A stretch of 64,000 nucleotides of DNA from JAHFUA01 sp963733935 (GTDB lineage Bacteria; Acidobacteriota; Terriglobia; Terriglobales; Acidobacteriaceae), in the NCBI GenBank assembly GCA_963733935.1, contig CAVTEQ010000008.1:176746-240745 (forward strand). Direction: 5' to 3'. The position numbers were made by a program, and so were the translations under genes. This document shows positions 1 through 9,202 of this stretch, piece by piece. Positions within the stretch are counted from its first letter, which is position 1. Each line of letters opens with the position of its first letter. Under the pieces are notes generated by a model, which did no database searches, was not told where the DNA came from, and was given only the letters and a program-made list of their open reading frames with translations.

Positions 1-90
1 GGTCAGGGGCTTCAACCCCGCGACCCGGCGCTTGCGCCAGAATCCTGCGGTGTAGCTCTTTTCCAGTTGGAAGGTTTCAATAGCCGACAT
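1..90 (-). CDS. ABC transporter ATP-binding protein, N-terminal 30 residues (runs off the window)
   Basis: A minus-strand frame opens with ATG at 90 and stays open to the window edge. Its 30 residues begin MSAIETFQLEKSY and continue with a GFWRKRR stretch, the usual opening of acidobacterial drug or export-type ABC ATPases just before the first beta strand and Walker A. The Walker motifs would lie outside the window. No convincing ribosome binding site precedes the ATG. The family call rests on N-terminal resemblance only. Confidence 0.5.
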   Translation of the reverse strand, partial: MSAIETFQLEKSYTAGFWRKRRVAGLKPLT

Positions 91-286
91 GGCGCGTAGC
101 AATGCCACCATTATAAGCGAGGGAAAGTTGTAGCAAATGGCGTTGCTGGTGCCCGGGTAGCAAGAAGAAGGGGAACAGAGAACTCGCGTCCTCTATCCCC
201 CCTTGGCTTTGTACCCTCCCCCAGGTACTTGGCCAACCTTTGAGGCCGTAATGCCGGCCCAAAACCTGATCCAAACTGCCCGCAGC

Positions 287-762
287 CTAGATCGGAACGC
301 CGCTGCTGGTGCAGTTGGAGGTGCTGCTGGGGTCGTACTTGATCACCCCCGAGCTATCACTGCAAAAGTACCGCTGTCCGGTGGTGCCGGGGCTGACCGG
401 TGCGGCGACGGTGTTGTAATTGAAGGCCGGCGTTCCCGAGCAATTGCCAATCGCGAAGCTGTATCCGCTCTTGGTGCCGCTTGCCAGATTGCTATCGATC
501 AAACCGGCGGCGCTGGAAGTGGGCGACGCGGAACCGCTCGGAGGGGCCATCGCTCCCAGCTGCAGGCAAAACCGGTTGAGGGATAGGTTGTGTTGTAGGT
601 GATTTCAGCCGTGTTCAGCGTGCGCAGCGAACCCACCGCGGAAGCTTCGTTGGCGGCGATGCGCGAGCGCAGCAGGTTGGGTATGGCGATCGCCGCGATG
701 ATCAGGATGATCGCCACCACGATCAGCAACTCGATAAGAGAGAATCCCCGATTACGTTTCAC
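287..762 (-). pseudogene. Type IV pilin-like protein, frameshifted copy
   Basis: The N terminus is a textbook type IVa pilin: a short leader VKRNRG, then F(+1)SLIELLIVVAII with Glu5 and a hydrophobic helix of about 25 residues that anchors the prepilin and packs in the filament core. GTG at 762 is preferred because a GAGAGGG ribosome binding site lies five bases upstream and the leader is then six residues. The frame breaks after GFACS near 560. The rest of a globular domain very like that of the neighbouring pilin (PPSGSASPTSS, then a C-terminal region with paired cysteines) continues in another frame to 287. Adding one base near 560 would restore a protein of about 158 residues. It lies about 120 bases downstream of the second pilin on the same strand. 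It is either a sequencing deletion or a recent pseudogene. Confidence 0.85.
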
Positions 763-846
763 GTTGCCCTCTCTTGCTTTGCCGTACTGCCCCAACTATA
801 GCTGAACTTCGCTGCCGACCCTATCCCAGCCGCTCGAACCGGATCA

Positions 847-867
847 GGGCCTGGCCTATCCAGGCCC
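847..867 (-). terminator. Hairpin between the two pilin genes
   Basis: A perfect inverted repeat GGGCCTGG/CCAGGCCC with a five-base loop lies just after the stop of the upstream pilin gene. No T tract follows on the minus strand, so it may act as an mRNA 3'-end stabiliser or processing hairpin rather than an intrinsic terminator. Confidence 0.4.
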
Positions 868-881
868 CGTCCCTTGAATCA

Positions 882-1402
882 CTAGATCGGTACGTTGTTG
901 CTCAGACAAGTGGCTGAGCTGCCGCTGCCGTCCTGCTTGATAACGCCCGAGGTATCCGAGCAGAAGGAGCGCTGCCCGGTGGTTCCGGGGGTCTGTGGGT
1001 CAGCCGTCGACTGGTAGTCAGTCGCGGGCGTTCCACTGCAGTTCGTTATCGCGAACGTATAGCCGCTCTTGTTGCCACCCGCCAGGTTGCTGTCGATCAG
1101 ACCGGCCGCTGAAGACGTAGGTGAGGCGCTGCCGCTGGGCGGGGCCAGCGCTCCCAATGAGCAGGCGAAGCCCACCGTGCTATACGTCGTGTTGTAGGTG
1201 ACTTCCGCCGTGTTCAAAGTGCGCATGGACCCTACTGCCGAAGCTTCGTTGGCGGCAATGCGCGACCGCAGAAGGTTCGGGATAGCGATGGCGGCAATGA
1301 TCAGAATGATCGCCACCACGATCAGCAGTTCGATCAGCGAGAAGCCTTTTTCTTGGAATGTTTCTTGCCCTTGTGTTTCTTGGTGTTGTTGGGTTTTTTC
1401 AT
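882..1402 (-). CDS. Type IV pilin-like protein
   Basis: This is a second pilin with the prepilin signature G|FSLIELLIVVAIILIIAAI, Glu5 and a C-terminal domain with cysteines. From the cleavage site to the C terminus it closely matches the neighbouring copy. The start is problematic. The open frame can only begin at a TTG at 1427 with no ribosome binding site, which gives an acidic, glutamine-rich leader. An ATG at 1402 in another frame encodes a basic leader starting MKKPNNTKKHKGKK. That leader would join the pilin frame if the run of five T at 1347-1351 had six. The ATG start is adopted here as the likely true one. Prepilin peptidase would cleave after the Gly. Role: pilus or pseudopilus subunit. 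Confidence 0.85.
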
Positions 1403-1704
1403 TGTCTTGGGCCGTTCCTCTCGGCAAGGGTTTGCAATGCCGGACGCCTCCGTAGTCGCACCTGGCTTACCAACCGGAGGGTCTGTGGTGACCTTTGGGC
1501 GGGAGCTTCTAACGTTTTGACCAGCTTTTACTTATGTGCGGACAACCCGAATGCCAGCGCCGTAATGCCCCGCAAGCGGGCAGCTACACAGCCCCATTAC
1601 TGCCATAAAGTGTTAGTTTCTGCAGCAGATTTTGTCAGACCAACCGTGGAAGCGACGCCTATTTCGGAACCAGCTCAACTGGCCATTCCCAGCTGCCGGC
1701 GCCT
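1403..1704 (-). other. Intergenic leader region upstream of the pilin gene, possibly structured
   Basis: No gene was found here. On the minus strand, 1441-1500 contains two nested stems: GGTC...GACC, then CTCCG...CGGAG enclosing GGTAAGCCAGGTGCGACT. It lies 40-100 bases before the pilin ATG and is loosely reminiscent of the second half of a cyclic-di-GMP-I riboswitch. The conserved GACGCAAAGCC half was not found, so no riboswitch is called. Confidence 0.25.
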
Positions 1705-3301
1705 CTATTTGCTTTCGTGATACTCCATCTCCGTATTGACGCGCCACAGGTTCGACTTATCGGTGCGGCCGGCGATGATGTTGTCGACGGCCTCCATGGC
1801 GGTGAGCATGGAATGGTCCTGGTTGTTGTACTTGTGCATGCCATTGCGGCCGACCAGGAACAGGTTAGGGAAGGCGTCCAGATACTGGCGAATCTCGTCG
1901 AAGCGGGTGTAGGCGCCGAAGTACGCGGGATATGTCTTGGGCATGCGGATGACGGTGGAGTCCAGAACCGCATCGGCGTCGATGATGCCGATCTTGGCCA
2001 GTTCCTGGCGCGCGAAGTCCGCCATCTCGGCATCCGGCTTGCGCCATAGTTCGTCGCCTTCATAGCAGAAGTACTCCACCCCAACCCAGACATTCCCGGG
2101 CTGGCTTACCAAGTGCGGGCTCCAGTTGTTGAAGATCTGCAAGCGCCCGGCGAGCACGTCGGGCTCCTGGATGTAGATCCAGTTGTCTTCGATCAGGCGG
2201 CAGGCGCTCCCGTTAACGCTTGGATCCGTCACCTTGAGGCCCTTCAAGCAGCAGTCCGACGGTAAGGAAGTCGCGGTACTGGAGCCCTTCGCTGACCTCG
2301 CGCACATTGGCCGGAACTTCAACGTCGAGCGCGCGTACCAATTCCTTGATCGGCATGGTGGAGAAGAAGTAATCGCCGCGAAATTCCTGTGGCTGCCCGC
2401 TGGCATCCGCGGTTTGCACGGAGAGAACGCGCCGGCCGTCGCAGTGCAGCCCGCGGACGTCGATGCCGGTGTGGATTTCGCCTCCCAGCTCCTTCACCTT
2501 TTGCGCCACGGTTTCCCACATCTGTCCGGGGCCGTATTTGGGATAAAGAAATTGCTCGATCAGCGAGGTCTCGGTGTTCTTCTGCGCCACGTCGCCGGGG
2601 CGGCGCCTATGGAAGCGCTTCTTCAGGAGGTGAGTGATGGTCTTGGTGATGGAGAGGCCTTTGACGCGTTGCGCTCCCCATTCCGCGCTGATCTCCTGGC
2701 AGGGCACGCCCCAGACTTTCTCGGTGTAGGACTTGAAAAAGGTCTCGTAGAGCTCGCGCCCAAAGCGGTTGATGAAGAACTGTTCCAGGTTTTGCTCGTT
2801 CTTACAGGGAAACAAGGCGCTGCGGGCGTAGCTGGCGCCGATGCGGGCGGTACGCGCCGCGCCGAGGTTACGCAGGGTGTCCTTGCTGAGCGAGATGGGG
2901 TAATCGAAAAACTTGCGCAGAAAGTAGATGCGCGACTTGCGCTGCCGCACCAGCATCACCTGATCGCTGGTCTCGGGATCGGGACCGTCCGGCGATGCCG
3001 CCAGATCGCGCGTTTGGTTCTGGTACTTGATCTTGAAACCGCTGCCATTGCCGTTCGACGCAACCTGCTGCATGGGCAGGTGCTGGAGCCACCATTGCAT
3101 CACGCGATCGCTCTTGGAAAAAAAGCGGTGCCCGCCGATGTCGATGCGGTTGCCCTTATAGTTCACCGTGCGCGAGATGCCGCCCATGTGCGTGCTCTTC
3201 TCCAGCACGATGGGCTGCACCTGGCTGCGGGTCAGCAGTTCATAGGCAGCGGTGAGCCCCGCCGGCCCGGCGCCGATGATGATGGCTCTCTTCCCGCTCA
3301 A
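1705..3301 (-). CDS. FAD-dependent amine-oxidase/UDP-galactopyranose mutase-like oxidoreductase, one frameshift
   Basis: The protein opens with a dinucleotide-binding fold (RAIIIGAGPAGLTAAYELL, then VLEKSTHMGGISRTV) followed by IDIGGHRFFSKSDRV, typical of the FAD oxidoreductases found in polysaccharide clusters. The frame breaks near 2240: a GGG where two G are expected sends it to a stop at 2213. The C-terminal half (IEDNWIYIQEPDV, LQIFNNWSPHLV, LFLVGRNGMHKYNNQDHSML) continues in another frame to 1705. Total length of about 530 residues fits the family. The TTG start overlaps the stop of the upstream membrane glycosyltransferase as TTGA, so the two are probably translationally coupled. The substrate is unknown. 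A role in modifying a nucleotide-sugar or lipid-linked glycan is inferred from family and context. Confidence 0.75.
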
Positions 3302-5079
3302 TTGGTGTGTCCTTGGGACGGCGCAGCGGTGCTGGCGGCAAGCGTCGCTTCGGGGTTGTGCTGGTTGTATGCCTGCAAGCGCATCACACCGTCGTCTTGA
3401 TCGATGTACCAGATGTGCCGATCGCGGAAGTAGAGCACCAGTTCCTGGTTCTTGTCTCCGCCCATGTCACGCGCCCAAATCACCTTAGCATGGTCGATGT
3501 CCGGCCGGTTGTAGATCCAATCCTGCGCGCCGCCATAAGAGGGCTGGCTGTGAACGATCACCACATGCCCGCCGGGCAGCCGCTCCAACTGGGCTTGCAA
3601 ACGTGCGCGCTCAAACTGCAGAGCCCGCTCGCCACCCAGCGGCTGCAGCCCCCACGGGTTCACCAGTGCCCGGGCGGTGGGAAGCGCCGTCCAGGCCAGC
3701 AGCAGCAGCACGATCGCGCGCGACATCATCAAACCGGCGGGCATTCGCAACGGCCGCCACGTCCGCAGCAGGCGCAGACCATAGAGGGCAATTGCTATTA
3801 CGACGCAGACCGCCGGGGAGGCGTAGTGGGGCTGCGGGGGCCACACTTCCACCAGCAACCCCGTCAGCAACAGCAGCAGAGCAATCGGCAACACGCGGAC
3901 ACGCCGGCTCTTCAGCATGATCCACAAGCTGGGGATGAAGAGCAGAAGCAGCGGCCACACGTAAAACTCATAGTAGGCGCGGCACCTGATTTCCGTCAGT
4001 TCCTCCCGGCCCCAGCCGGTTCGCGCCAGCAGGTGGTTGGGAAATTCCTGAGTCAGGTAGAACCGGCGCATCAGCGGGTGATGGTAGTCAGGGATCTGGT
4101 AACTCGCCTGCCAGAGGAAGGGCTTGGTGATGTGATATTGGCGCCAATTGGCGGCATATGGCAGCTCCAGCGGATTGCCGGTACCGCGCCAGTTGTAGTA
4201 GAGCATCGCGGCGCAGCACATCACCAGCACCGCGGCGGCGGGTACGACTACCCGGCCGAGAAGCTCGCCCGTCCACCCGCGCTTGCGGAACAACCAGACC
4301 GCCATCCATACCAGGGGCGCAAGGCTGAGCACGAGCCCTTCGTACGGACGGCTGTTGGCCAGGATGGCTAAACCCAATGCCAGGACCACGGCGTGACCGG
4401 CCGCCGGCTTCCTCCACAAACGGGGCAGCGCGCCCAGCATCAGCGCGCCTCCCAGCGCGGGCACCGCGCCTCCAAAATAGGAGTTCACGAAATAACCGAA
4501 TAGGCCGAAGCGCAGCACGCAGAAAGCGCCTCCCAGCAGCGCCCATCGCGGAGGCATCCATCCTTGCAGCATCCAGGTGACGGCGGCACACATCAGGCCG
4601 ACACTCAACCACACTCCCCACCAGGGATCACCGAATGCCAAAAGCCCCACGGCCATAAGCAGGGCCTGTGCCGGCGGATACATGGCCTGATAGCTGGGCA
4701 GCATGTTTACGTGGAAAGTTTCGAAGTGCTGCCACATGGGATGTGGAGGGTTGGTGAGGCGCCCGGCAGCGAAGGTCTGCGCCTGCAGGATGAAGCTGTA
4801 CTCGTCGTGCAGGATGGGCTCGGGGATGGGGGCGAGCGGCAACATGGACGCACGCAGCGCCAGCGCCGCCAGCCCGGCCAGAACTACCGACAGCATCCGC
4901 CGACGGGCCACCCGGTCCCAGGCGCATTCCGCGCGCTCGAGGAAGCCTGGTCGCAAGGCCAGTAACACCGCGCTTACGCCCAATACTCCCACCCAGAACG
5001 CGAATTCCAAAATCAGTGGATGCGACGCGCACCAAAAGCCCACGTACCAAGCCACGCCGATGAATTCGTCAGGATACAT
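3298..5079 (-). CDS. GT-C fold membrane glycosyltransferase-like protein (PMT/ArnT-type)
   Basis: This is a 593-residue polytopic protein. After two N-terminal membrane helices, an extracytoplasmic loop carries PEPILHDEYSFILQAQTFAAG, with the acidic HDEY that is the usual catalytic site region of PMT-type GT-C enzymes. Many hydrophobic helices follow, and a soluble C-terminal domain of about 120 residues contains VVIVHSQPSYGGAQDWIYN. It should use a polyprenyl-phosphate sugar at the periplasmic membrane face; acceptor and sugar are unknown. The ATG at 5079 is the only good start before the divergent promoter region shared with the gene at 5,258. A paralogue of similar length lies at 7,097-8,902 with the same motifs and the same C-terminal domain. 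Confidence 0.7.
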   Translation of the reverse strand: MYPDEFIGVAWYVGFWCASHPLILEFAFWVGVLGVSAVLLALRPGFLERAECAWDRVARRRMLSVVLAGLAALALRASMLPLAPIPEPILHDEYSFILQAQTFAAGRLTNPPHPMWQHFETFHVNMLPSYQAMYPPAQALLMAVGLLAFGDPWWGVWLSVGLMCAAVTWMLQGWMPPRWALLGGAFCVLRFGLFGYFVNSYFGGAVPALGGALMLGALPRLWRKPAAGHAVVLALGLAILANSRPYEGLVLSLAPLVWMAVWLFRKRGWTGELLGRVVVPAAAVLVMCCAAMLYYNWRGTGNPLELPYAANWRQYHITKPFLWQASYQIPDYHHPLMRRFYLTQEFPNHLLARTGWGREELTEIRCRAYYEFYVWPLLLLFIPSLWIMLKSRRVRVLPIALLLLLTGLLVEVWPPQPHYASPAVCVVIAIALYGLRLLRTWRPLRMPAGLMMSRAIVLLLLAWTALPTARALVNPWGLQPLGGERALQFERARLQAQLERLPGGHVVIVHSQPSYGGAQDWIYNRPDIDHAKVIWARDMGGDKNQELVLYFRDRHIWYIDQDDGVMRLQAYNQHNPEATLAASTAAPSQGHTN

Positions 5080-5257
5080 TTCTAGTGAAAGAAAAACGGC
5101 GGATTTCAGAAGTCCTTTGCGAGTGTAGGGGACGCAAGCCGGGAACGTAAATAGGTCGATGCACCTTCGTCACGTCGCAGTTCGTGTTGTTCATGGTACC
5201 GCTTAAGAGGCGGGCACCTTGCTATAGTGTGCCCAAAACAGGAACCGATTCGTCACG

Positions 5258-7072
5258 ATGAACGTATCCACGGCGCCGGAAAAAATCCTCGACCCGCACG
5301 CTACGAAGATCATTTCGGCTTCGGCTGGGAGTCGCCCGCGGACGTTTTCGCCTCGGTGGTTACTGGCGCTCGCTTTCGGCCTCACCCTGGTTACCTATTT
5401 GCAGGTGTGGCGATTCGATTTCGTCTACGACGACCACCTGCAGATCGAGAACAATCCCAAGATCCGCGCCTGGAACCACGTCGGTGGATACTTCACTTCG
5501 CACCTGTGGGCCAACGTCGGCAATTTTGATCGCTCGTCAAATTACTACCGCCCTTTGTTTCTCGTCTGGCTGCGGTTGAACCACGCGCTCTTCGGACTCC
5601 GGGCTTCGTTCTGGCATGCAACTTCGCTTGCCCTGCACCTGCTGGTTGTCTGGCTGGTGTATCGGGCGGCTCTGAGATTGCTCGAATTGATGGCCTGGGA
5701 AGAGGCCTTGCGACAGACAACGGCGGCCCTTACCGCCCTGATCTTTGCTTTGCACCCGGTGCATATTGAGCCGGTGGTTTGGATTTCGGCTTCCAGCGAA
5801 CTGCTGCTCACGATCTTCTTTCTGCTCGCTTTCACTGCCTATGCCCACAGCCGGCTGCGCGCTGGACCACGGCGACGGCTTGCAGTGGCGGCTTCGCTGG
5901 CATGCTTCTGCCTGGCGCTGATGGCGAAGGAAACCGCGCTGATGTTGGCGCCGGTATTGTTGGGCTGCGAAGTGATGGTGCGGCGCACCGAGGGCCGCGT
6001 GTCGAGTTGGTGGCGATCGTTGACGCGCGCCGCGGCAGCGATCGTACCCTGGGCTGCCGTGGCCGCAGGCTATCTAATCGTTCGTCACGCGGTGCTTGGC
6101 GAATTCGGGCACACGCAGGTACCCCTGGGCAATGATGTTGTATTGAAGACCCTTCCCGCGCTGCTGTGGTTTTACGCGCGGCATTTGTTATGGCCTTATC
6201 CGCTCGCCGTTCTGTATGACGTTTTTTACGTCGATAGCGTGCACTCTCGCCAGTTCCTCGTGCCTCTGCTGGCGATGCTCCCGCTCGCGGCTGCTCTCTG
6301 GGCCGCCTGCCGAGGCTCGCGCGCGGCGAAAGTAGCGGCTCTATGGATGGGAGTGACGCTACTGCCGGTCCTCGATGTTTCGTTGCTACGTTTCAACACG
6401 CTGGCGCAGGATCGGTACCTGTACCTGCCTTCATTCGGATTTTGCCTGTTGGTGGCGCTGGCGCTTGGACGTTTGTGCGCCGCACCACGCTTGGCTCGGG
6501 TGGCGCTGTATGCGGTCCTCGCGCTTACCACGGCGGCGGGCGTGCTGGCGGCGCGCGAGGCCGCACCGTGGGAGAATGATTTCTTGCTGTTTGGGCACGC
6601 GGTCGCCGTCTCGCCGCGCAATGCCATGGCCAAGACCAGCCTCGCGAGCGAGTTGCTGCTGCGCGGAGAGAACGACCGCGCGCTGCAATTGCTGCGCGAG
6701 TCCTACGCCATTGATTCCTACGCCTGGACCACTTCGTTCAACCTCGGCTATCTGTATTTCACGGCTGGCGACCTTCCCCACGCGGAACAATTCTTCCAGC
6801 GGGCGATCTGGCTCGACCCTCACAACCGCAACCAGTTCCTGCTGCTGGGACTGACTCAGAAGCGGAGCGCGCACTTCGCCGACGCCGCGGTCACGCTGGC
6901 GAAGACAGCGGAAATCTGGCCGGAGGCGCCTCTGGTCCACTTGTCGCTGGGGGAAGTGCTGGAGCAGCAGGGCCGTTACGACGAGGCACGCCGCCAATAC
7001 GAACAGGAGCTGAACGGCCAACGCCCCGAGGCCGCCCGCGCCGCCCTGGCACGTCTGGCGCGCCATCCATAA
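5258..7072 (+). CDS. Membrane glycosyltransferase-like protein with C-terminal TPR repeats (TMTC-like)
   Basis: The protein has 604 residues. A first membrane helix is followed by DFVYDDHLQIENNP, which carries the DD motif of the TMTC/PMT-like group, then about ten more hydrophobic segments. The last 150 residues are soluble tetratricopeptide repeats (SPRNAMAKTSLASELLLRGEN, AWTTSFNLGYLYFTAGDLPHAEQFF, LVHLSLGEVLEQQGRYDEAR). This is the layout of eukaryotic TMTC O-mannosyltransferases and of many acidobacterial proteins. It is transcribed divergently from the gene at 3,298 and converges on the paralogue at 7,097. The target protein or glycan cannot be deduced. Confidence 0.7.
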   Translation: MNVSTAPEKILDPHATKIISASAGSRPRTFSPRWLLALAFGLTLVTYLQVWRFDFVYDDHLQIENNPKIRAWNHVGGYFTSHLWANVGNFDRSSNYYRPLFLVWLRLNHALFGLRASFWHATSLALHLLVVWLVYRAALRLLELMAWEEALRQTTAALTALIFALHPVHIEPVVWISASSELLLTIFFLLAFTAYAHSRLRAGPRRRLAVAASLACFCLALMAKETALMLAPVLLGCEVMVRRTEGRVSSWWRSLTRAAAAIVPWAAVAAGYLIVRHAVLGEFGHTQVPLGNDVVLKTLPALLWFYARHLLWPYPLAVLYDVFYVDSVHSRQFLVPLLAMLPLAAALWAACRGSRAAKVAALWMGVTLLPVLDVSLLRFNTLAQDRYLYLPSFGFCLLVALALGRLCAAPRLARVALYAVLALTTAAGVLAAREAAPWENDFLLFGHAVAVSPRNAMAKTSLASELLLRGENDRALQLLRESYAIDSYAWTTSFNLGYLYFTAGDLPHAEQFFQRAIWLDPHNRNQFLLLGLTQKRSAHFADAAVTLAKTAEIWPEAPLVHLSLGEVLEQQGRYDEARRQYEQELNGQRPEAARAALARLARHP

Positions 7073-7096
7073 GACGCCGCGGCCTTCTCCAGCCTG

Positions 7097-8902
7097 CTAC
7101 TTGTGGTGTGCGGTGGCGAGGAGACCAGCCGCGCCGATCGTCTCTTGCGGACTGGGCTGGTTATAGGCGTGCAGGCGCATGATGCCGTCGTTCTGGTCTA
7201 CCAGCCACACCTGACGGTCGGCGAAATAGTGCAGCAGTTCCTCGTTCTTCTCCGGGCCCATGTCGCGCGCCCAGACGATCTTGGCGCGGTCGATGTCGGA
7301 TTTGTTGTAGATCCAATCCTCGGAGCCGGTGTGGGAACGCCGGTTGTGCACAATCACCAGGTGCTGCCCGGGAAGCTGGTTCAGCTCTGCCGCCAGGCGG
7401 TCGCGGTCGAGCATCTGTACTTGCAGGTTGCGTTCGTTGATCTGCAGAAGGAAAGGATTGAATATCTTCTCGCCCAGCGTCAGCAGCATCCATATCCCCA
7501 TAACGAGGACGATGGCGCGCACTCCCATACGCCCTACCGGTGCGCCGCGAGGATTCCACAGCCGAAGCCGGCGCAGGCCGTAGATGGCAATCGCAATCGT
7601 CACACAAAGCGCGGGAGAGGCGTAATGACTGTGCGGCGGCCAGGATTCCACCAGCAGTCCCACCAGCATCAGCGGGACGGTGAGGGCGAAGAGACGCTGT
7701 TTGGGACTCTTCATCATTTCCCACAGGGCAACGAACATCAGCGGGAACAGCGGCCATACGAAAGCAGCGTAGTAGATCTGGAGCTTCTGCCCGGTCATCT
7801 CCTCCAGCCCCCAGAGATGGCGCGACTTCAGATATTCCGGGAGCTCGTGGAAGCAATAAAACGTCCGCATCACCATGTGGTGATATTGGGGAATGGGTTG
7901 AGCAGTCTGCCAGAGAAATGGGCGAGAGATATGATAGGTGCGCGCGTTGACCGCGTACGGCATCAGCAGCGGATTGCCGGTGCTGCGCCAGTTGTAGTAA
8001 AGAGCAAAGGCTCCTGCCGCGAATAGCACGGCCAGCGCTGGAACCGCCACCGCGCGCAGAAATTGTGCACTCCACATCCGCTTGCGGATGAACCACGCCA
8101 GCAGATAGATCATCGCGGGCACAGCGAAGACAAACCCTTCATAGGGCCTGGTATTGGCCAGAATAGCCAACCCCAGCGCGAGGATCAGTCCATAGCGCGG
8201 CTTGGGCCGGCGAGTCAGACGCACCAGCGCGCCCATCAATAGCGCGCCGCCGATTGCCGCCACCGCTCCTCCCCAATAGGAATTGATCCAATAACTGAAG
8301 GTCGCGTAGCGCAGCACGCAGAACAGCCCGGCCAGCAGCGCCCATTCTTCCGGCACCCAGCCTTGCAGCATCCACACCAGCGCCCCGCACATAATGCCGA
8401 CGCTCAACCACACTCCCCACCAGGGATGGCCGAACAGCGCCTGTCCCAAGGCCAGCATCGCGCCTTGCCCGGGCGGATACATCGACTGATAGGTGGGCCA
8501 CATGTTGATGTGAAAGCTTTCGAAGTGCACCCAGAGCGGCGGAGTGGGATTGGTGAGGCGGCCGGATGCGAACGTGTCCGCCTGCAGAAGGTAGCTGAAT
8601 TCGTCGTGCACGACGGGGCTGGGAATAGGAATCAGCGGCAGCAACGCAGCGCGGATCGCCAGCGCGAGTACTCCCACGATGATGATCGACGGAGTGCGAT
8701 GCCGCGCCAGTTGGCGAAGCGCCGCCTCCGCCCGATCGAGAACCTGCGGGCGACGCCACACCAGCAACAGCGTCAGCGTGATGACCGCGCTCCAGAAGAA
8801 AGCTTCCAACAAGAGCGGGTTGGAGCTCCAGCCATCGGTGGGAAATCGTTCCTCGGCGCCTAGCCACAGGCGCAACAGCCGCAATATTTCGTCGTGACGC
8901 AT
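7097..8902 (-). CDS. GT-C fold membrane glycosyltransferase-like protein, paralogue of the 3,298-5,079 gene
   Basis: The protein has about 601 residues and is collinear with the protein at 3,298-5,079: N-terminal helices, PSPVVHDEFSYLLQADTFASG in the first outer loop, WWGVWLSVGIMCGALVWMLQGW, a central YYNWRSTGNPLLMPYA and a soluble tail with IVHNRRSHTGSEDWIYN. ATG at 8902 (MRHDEILRLL) is chosen because the longer frame upstream has no family-like residues. The pair probably arose by duplication with the TPR protein caught between them. Both are inferred to be lipid-linked sugar transferases acting outside the cytoplasmic membrane. Confidence 0.7.
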   Translation of the reverse strand: MRHDEILRLLRLWLGAEERFPTDGWSSNPLLLEAFFWSAVITLTLLLVWRRPQVLDRAEAALRQLARHRTPSIIIVGVLALAIRAALLPLIPIPSPVVHDEFSYLLQADTFASGRLTNPTPPLWVHFESFHINMWPTYQSMYPPGQGAMLALGQALFGHPWWGVWLSVGIMCGALVWMLQGWVPEEWALLAGLFCVLRYATFSYWINSYWGGAVAAIGGALLMGALVRLTRRPKPRYGLILALGLAILANTRPYEGFVFAVPAMIYLLAWFIRKRMWSAQFLRAVAVPALAVLFAAGAFALYYNWRSTGNPLLMPYAVNARTYHISRPFLWQTAQPIPQYHHMVMRTFYCFHELPEYLKSRHLWGLEEMTGQKLQIYYAAFVWPLFPLMFVALWEMMKSPKQRLFALTVPLMLVGLLVESWPPHSHYASPALCVTIAIAIYGLRRLRLWNPRGAPVGRMGVRAIVLVMGIWMLLTLGEKIFNPFLLQINERNLQVQMLDRDRLAAELNQLPGQHLVIVHNRRSHTGSEDWIYNKSDIDRAKIVWARDMGPEKNEELLHYFADRQVWLVDQNDGIMRLHAYNQPSPQETIGAAGLLATAHHK

Positions 8903-9202
8903 CCGGGCTCGATTGTAAGAGAGAACACCGGGCCGGTGAACAGGCCAATGCACCTTGGTTACCTGCCCGCGTATGAATCGTTACCCAACGACTACCTGGA
9001 TTCAGAATAATCTGATTACCAGGGCGGGAATGTGACCGTAGTGGGCGCGTGGTTGGTTGTCCGCGGTCAGGTTCTTGGCTCACCTGGGATGTCAGTGGTG
9101 CTGTACTGGAATGTATTCGCGACCCAGAGTTCCATGTAAATCCAGCAATACGGCCGAATCGGCAACCCAGGGCAAGAGCCTTCGTGTGAGCGGGGACAAA
9201 GA
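8903..9202. other. Intergenic region before the sugar operon
   Basis: These 300 bases lie between divergent genes and should contain the promoter of the rfbFGH operon. No coding frame, no clear JUMPstart-like element and no confident operator were seen. Confidence 0.4.

Noticed and set aside
1441..1500. Confirmed cyclic-di-GMP riboswitch
   Set aside because: Only a partial, loose resemblance exists and the conserved GACGCAAAGCC segment is missing, so it is listed only as a possible structured leader.
2183..3400. Long plus-strand open frame of 405 residues
   Set aside because: It is the antisense shadow of the FAD oxidoreductase gene, which has clear family motifs on the minus strand.
3307..4371. 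Plus-strand open frame of 354 residues
   Set aside because: It is Gln/His/Arg-rich shadow of the GT-C gene on the minus strand, without any domain.
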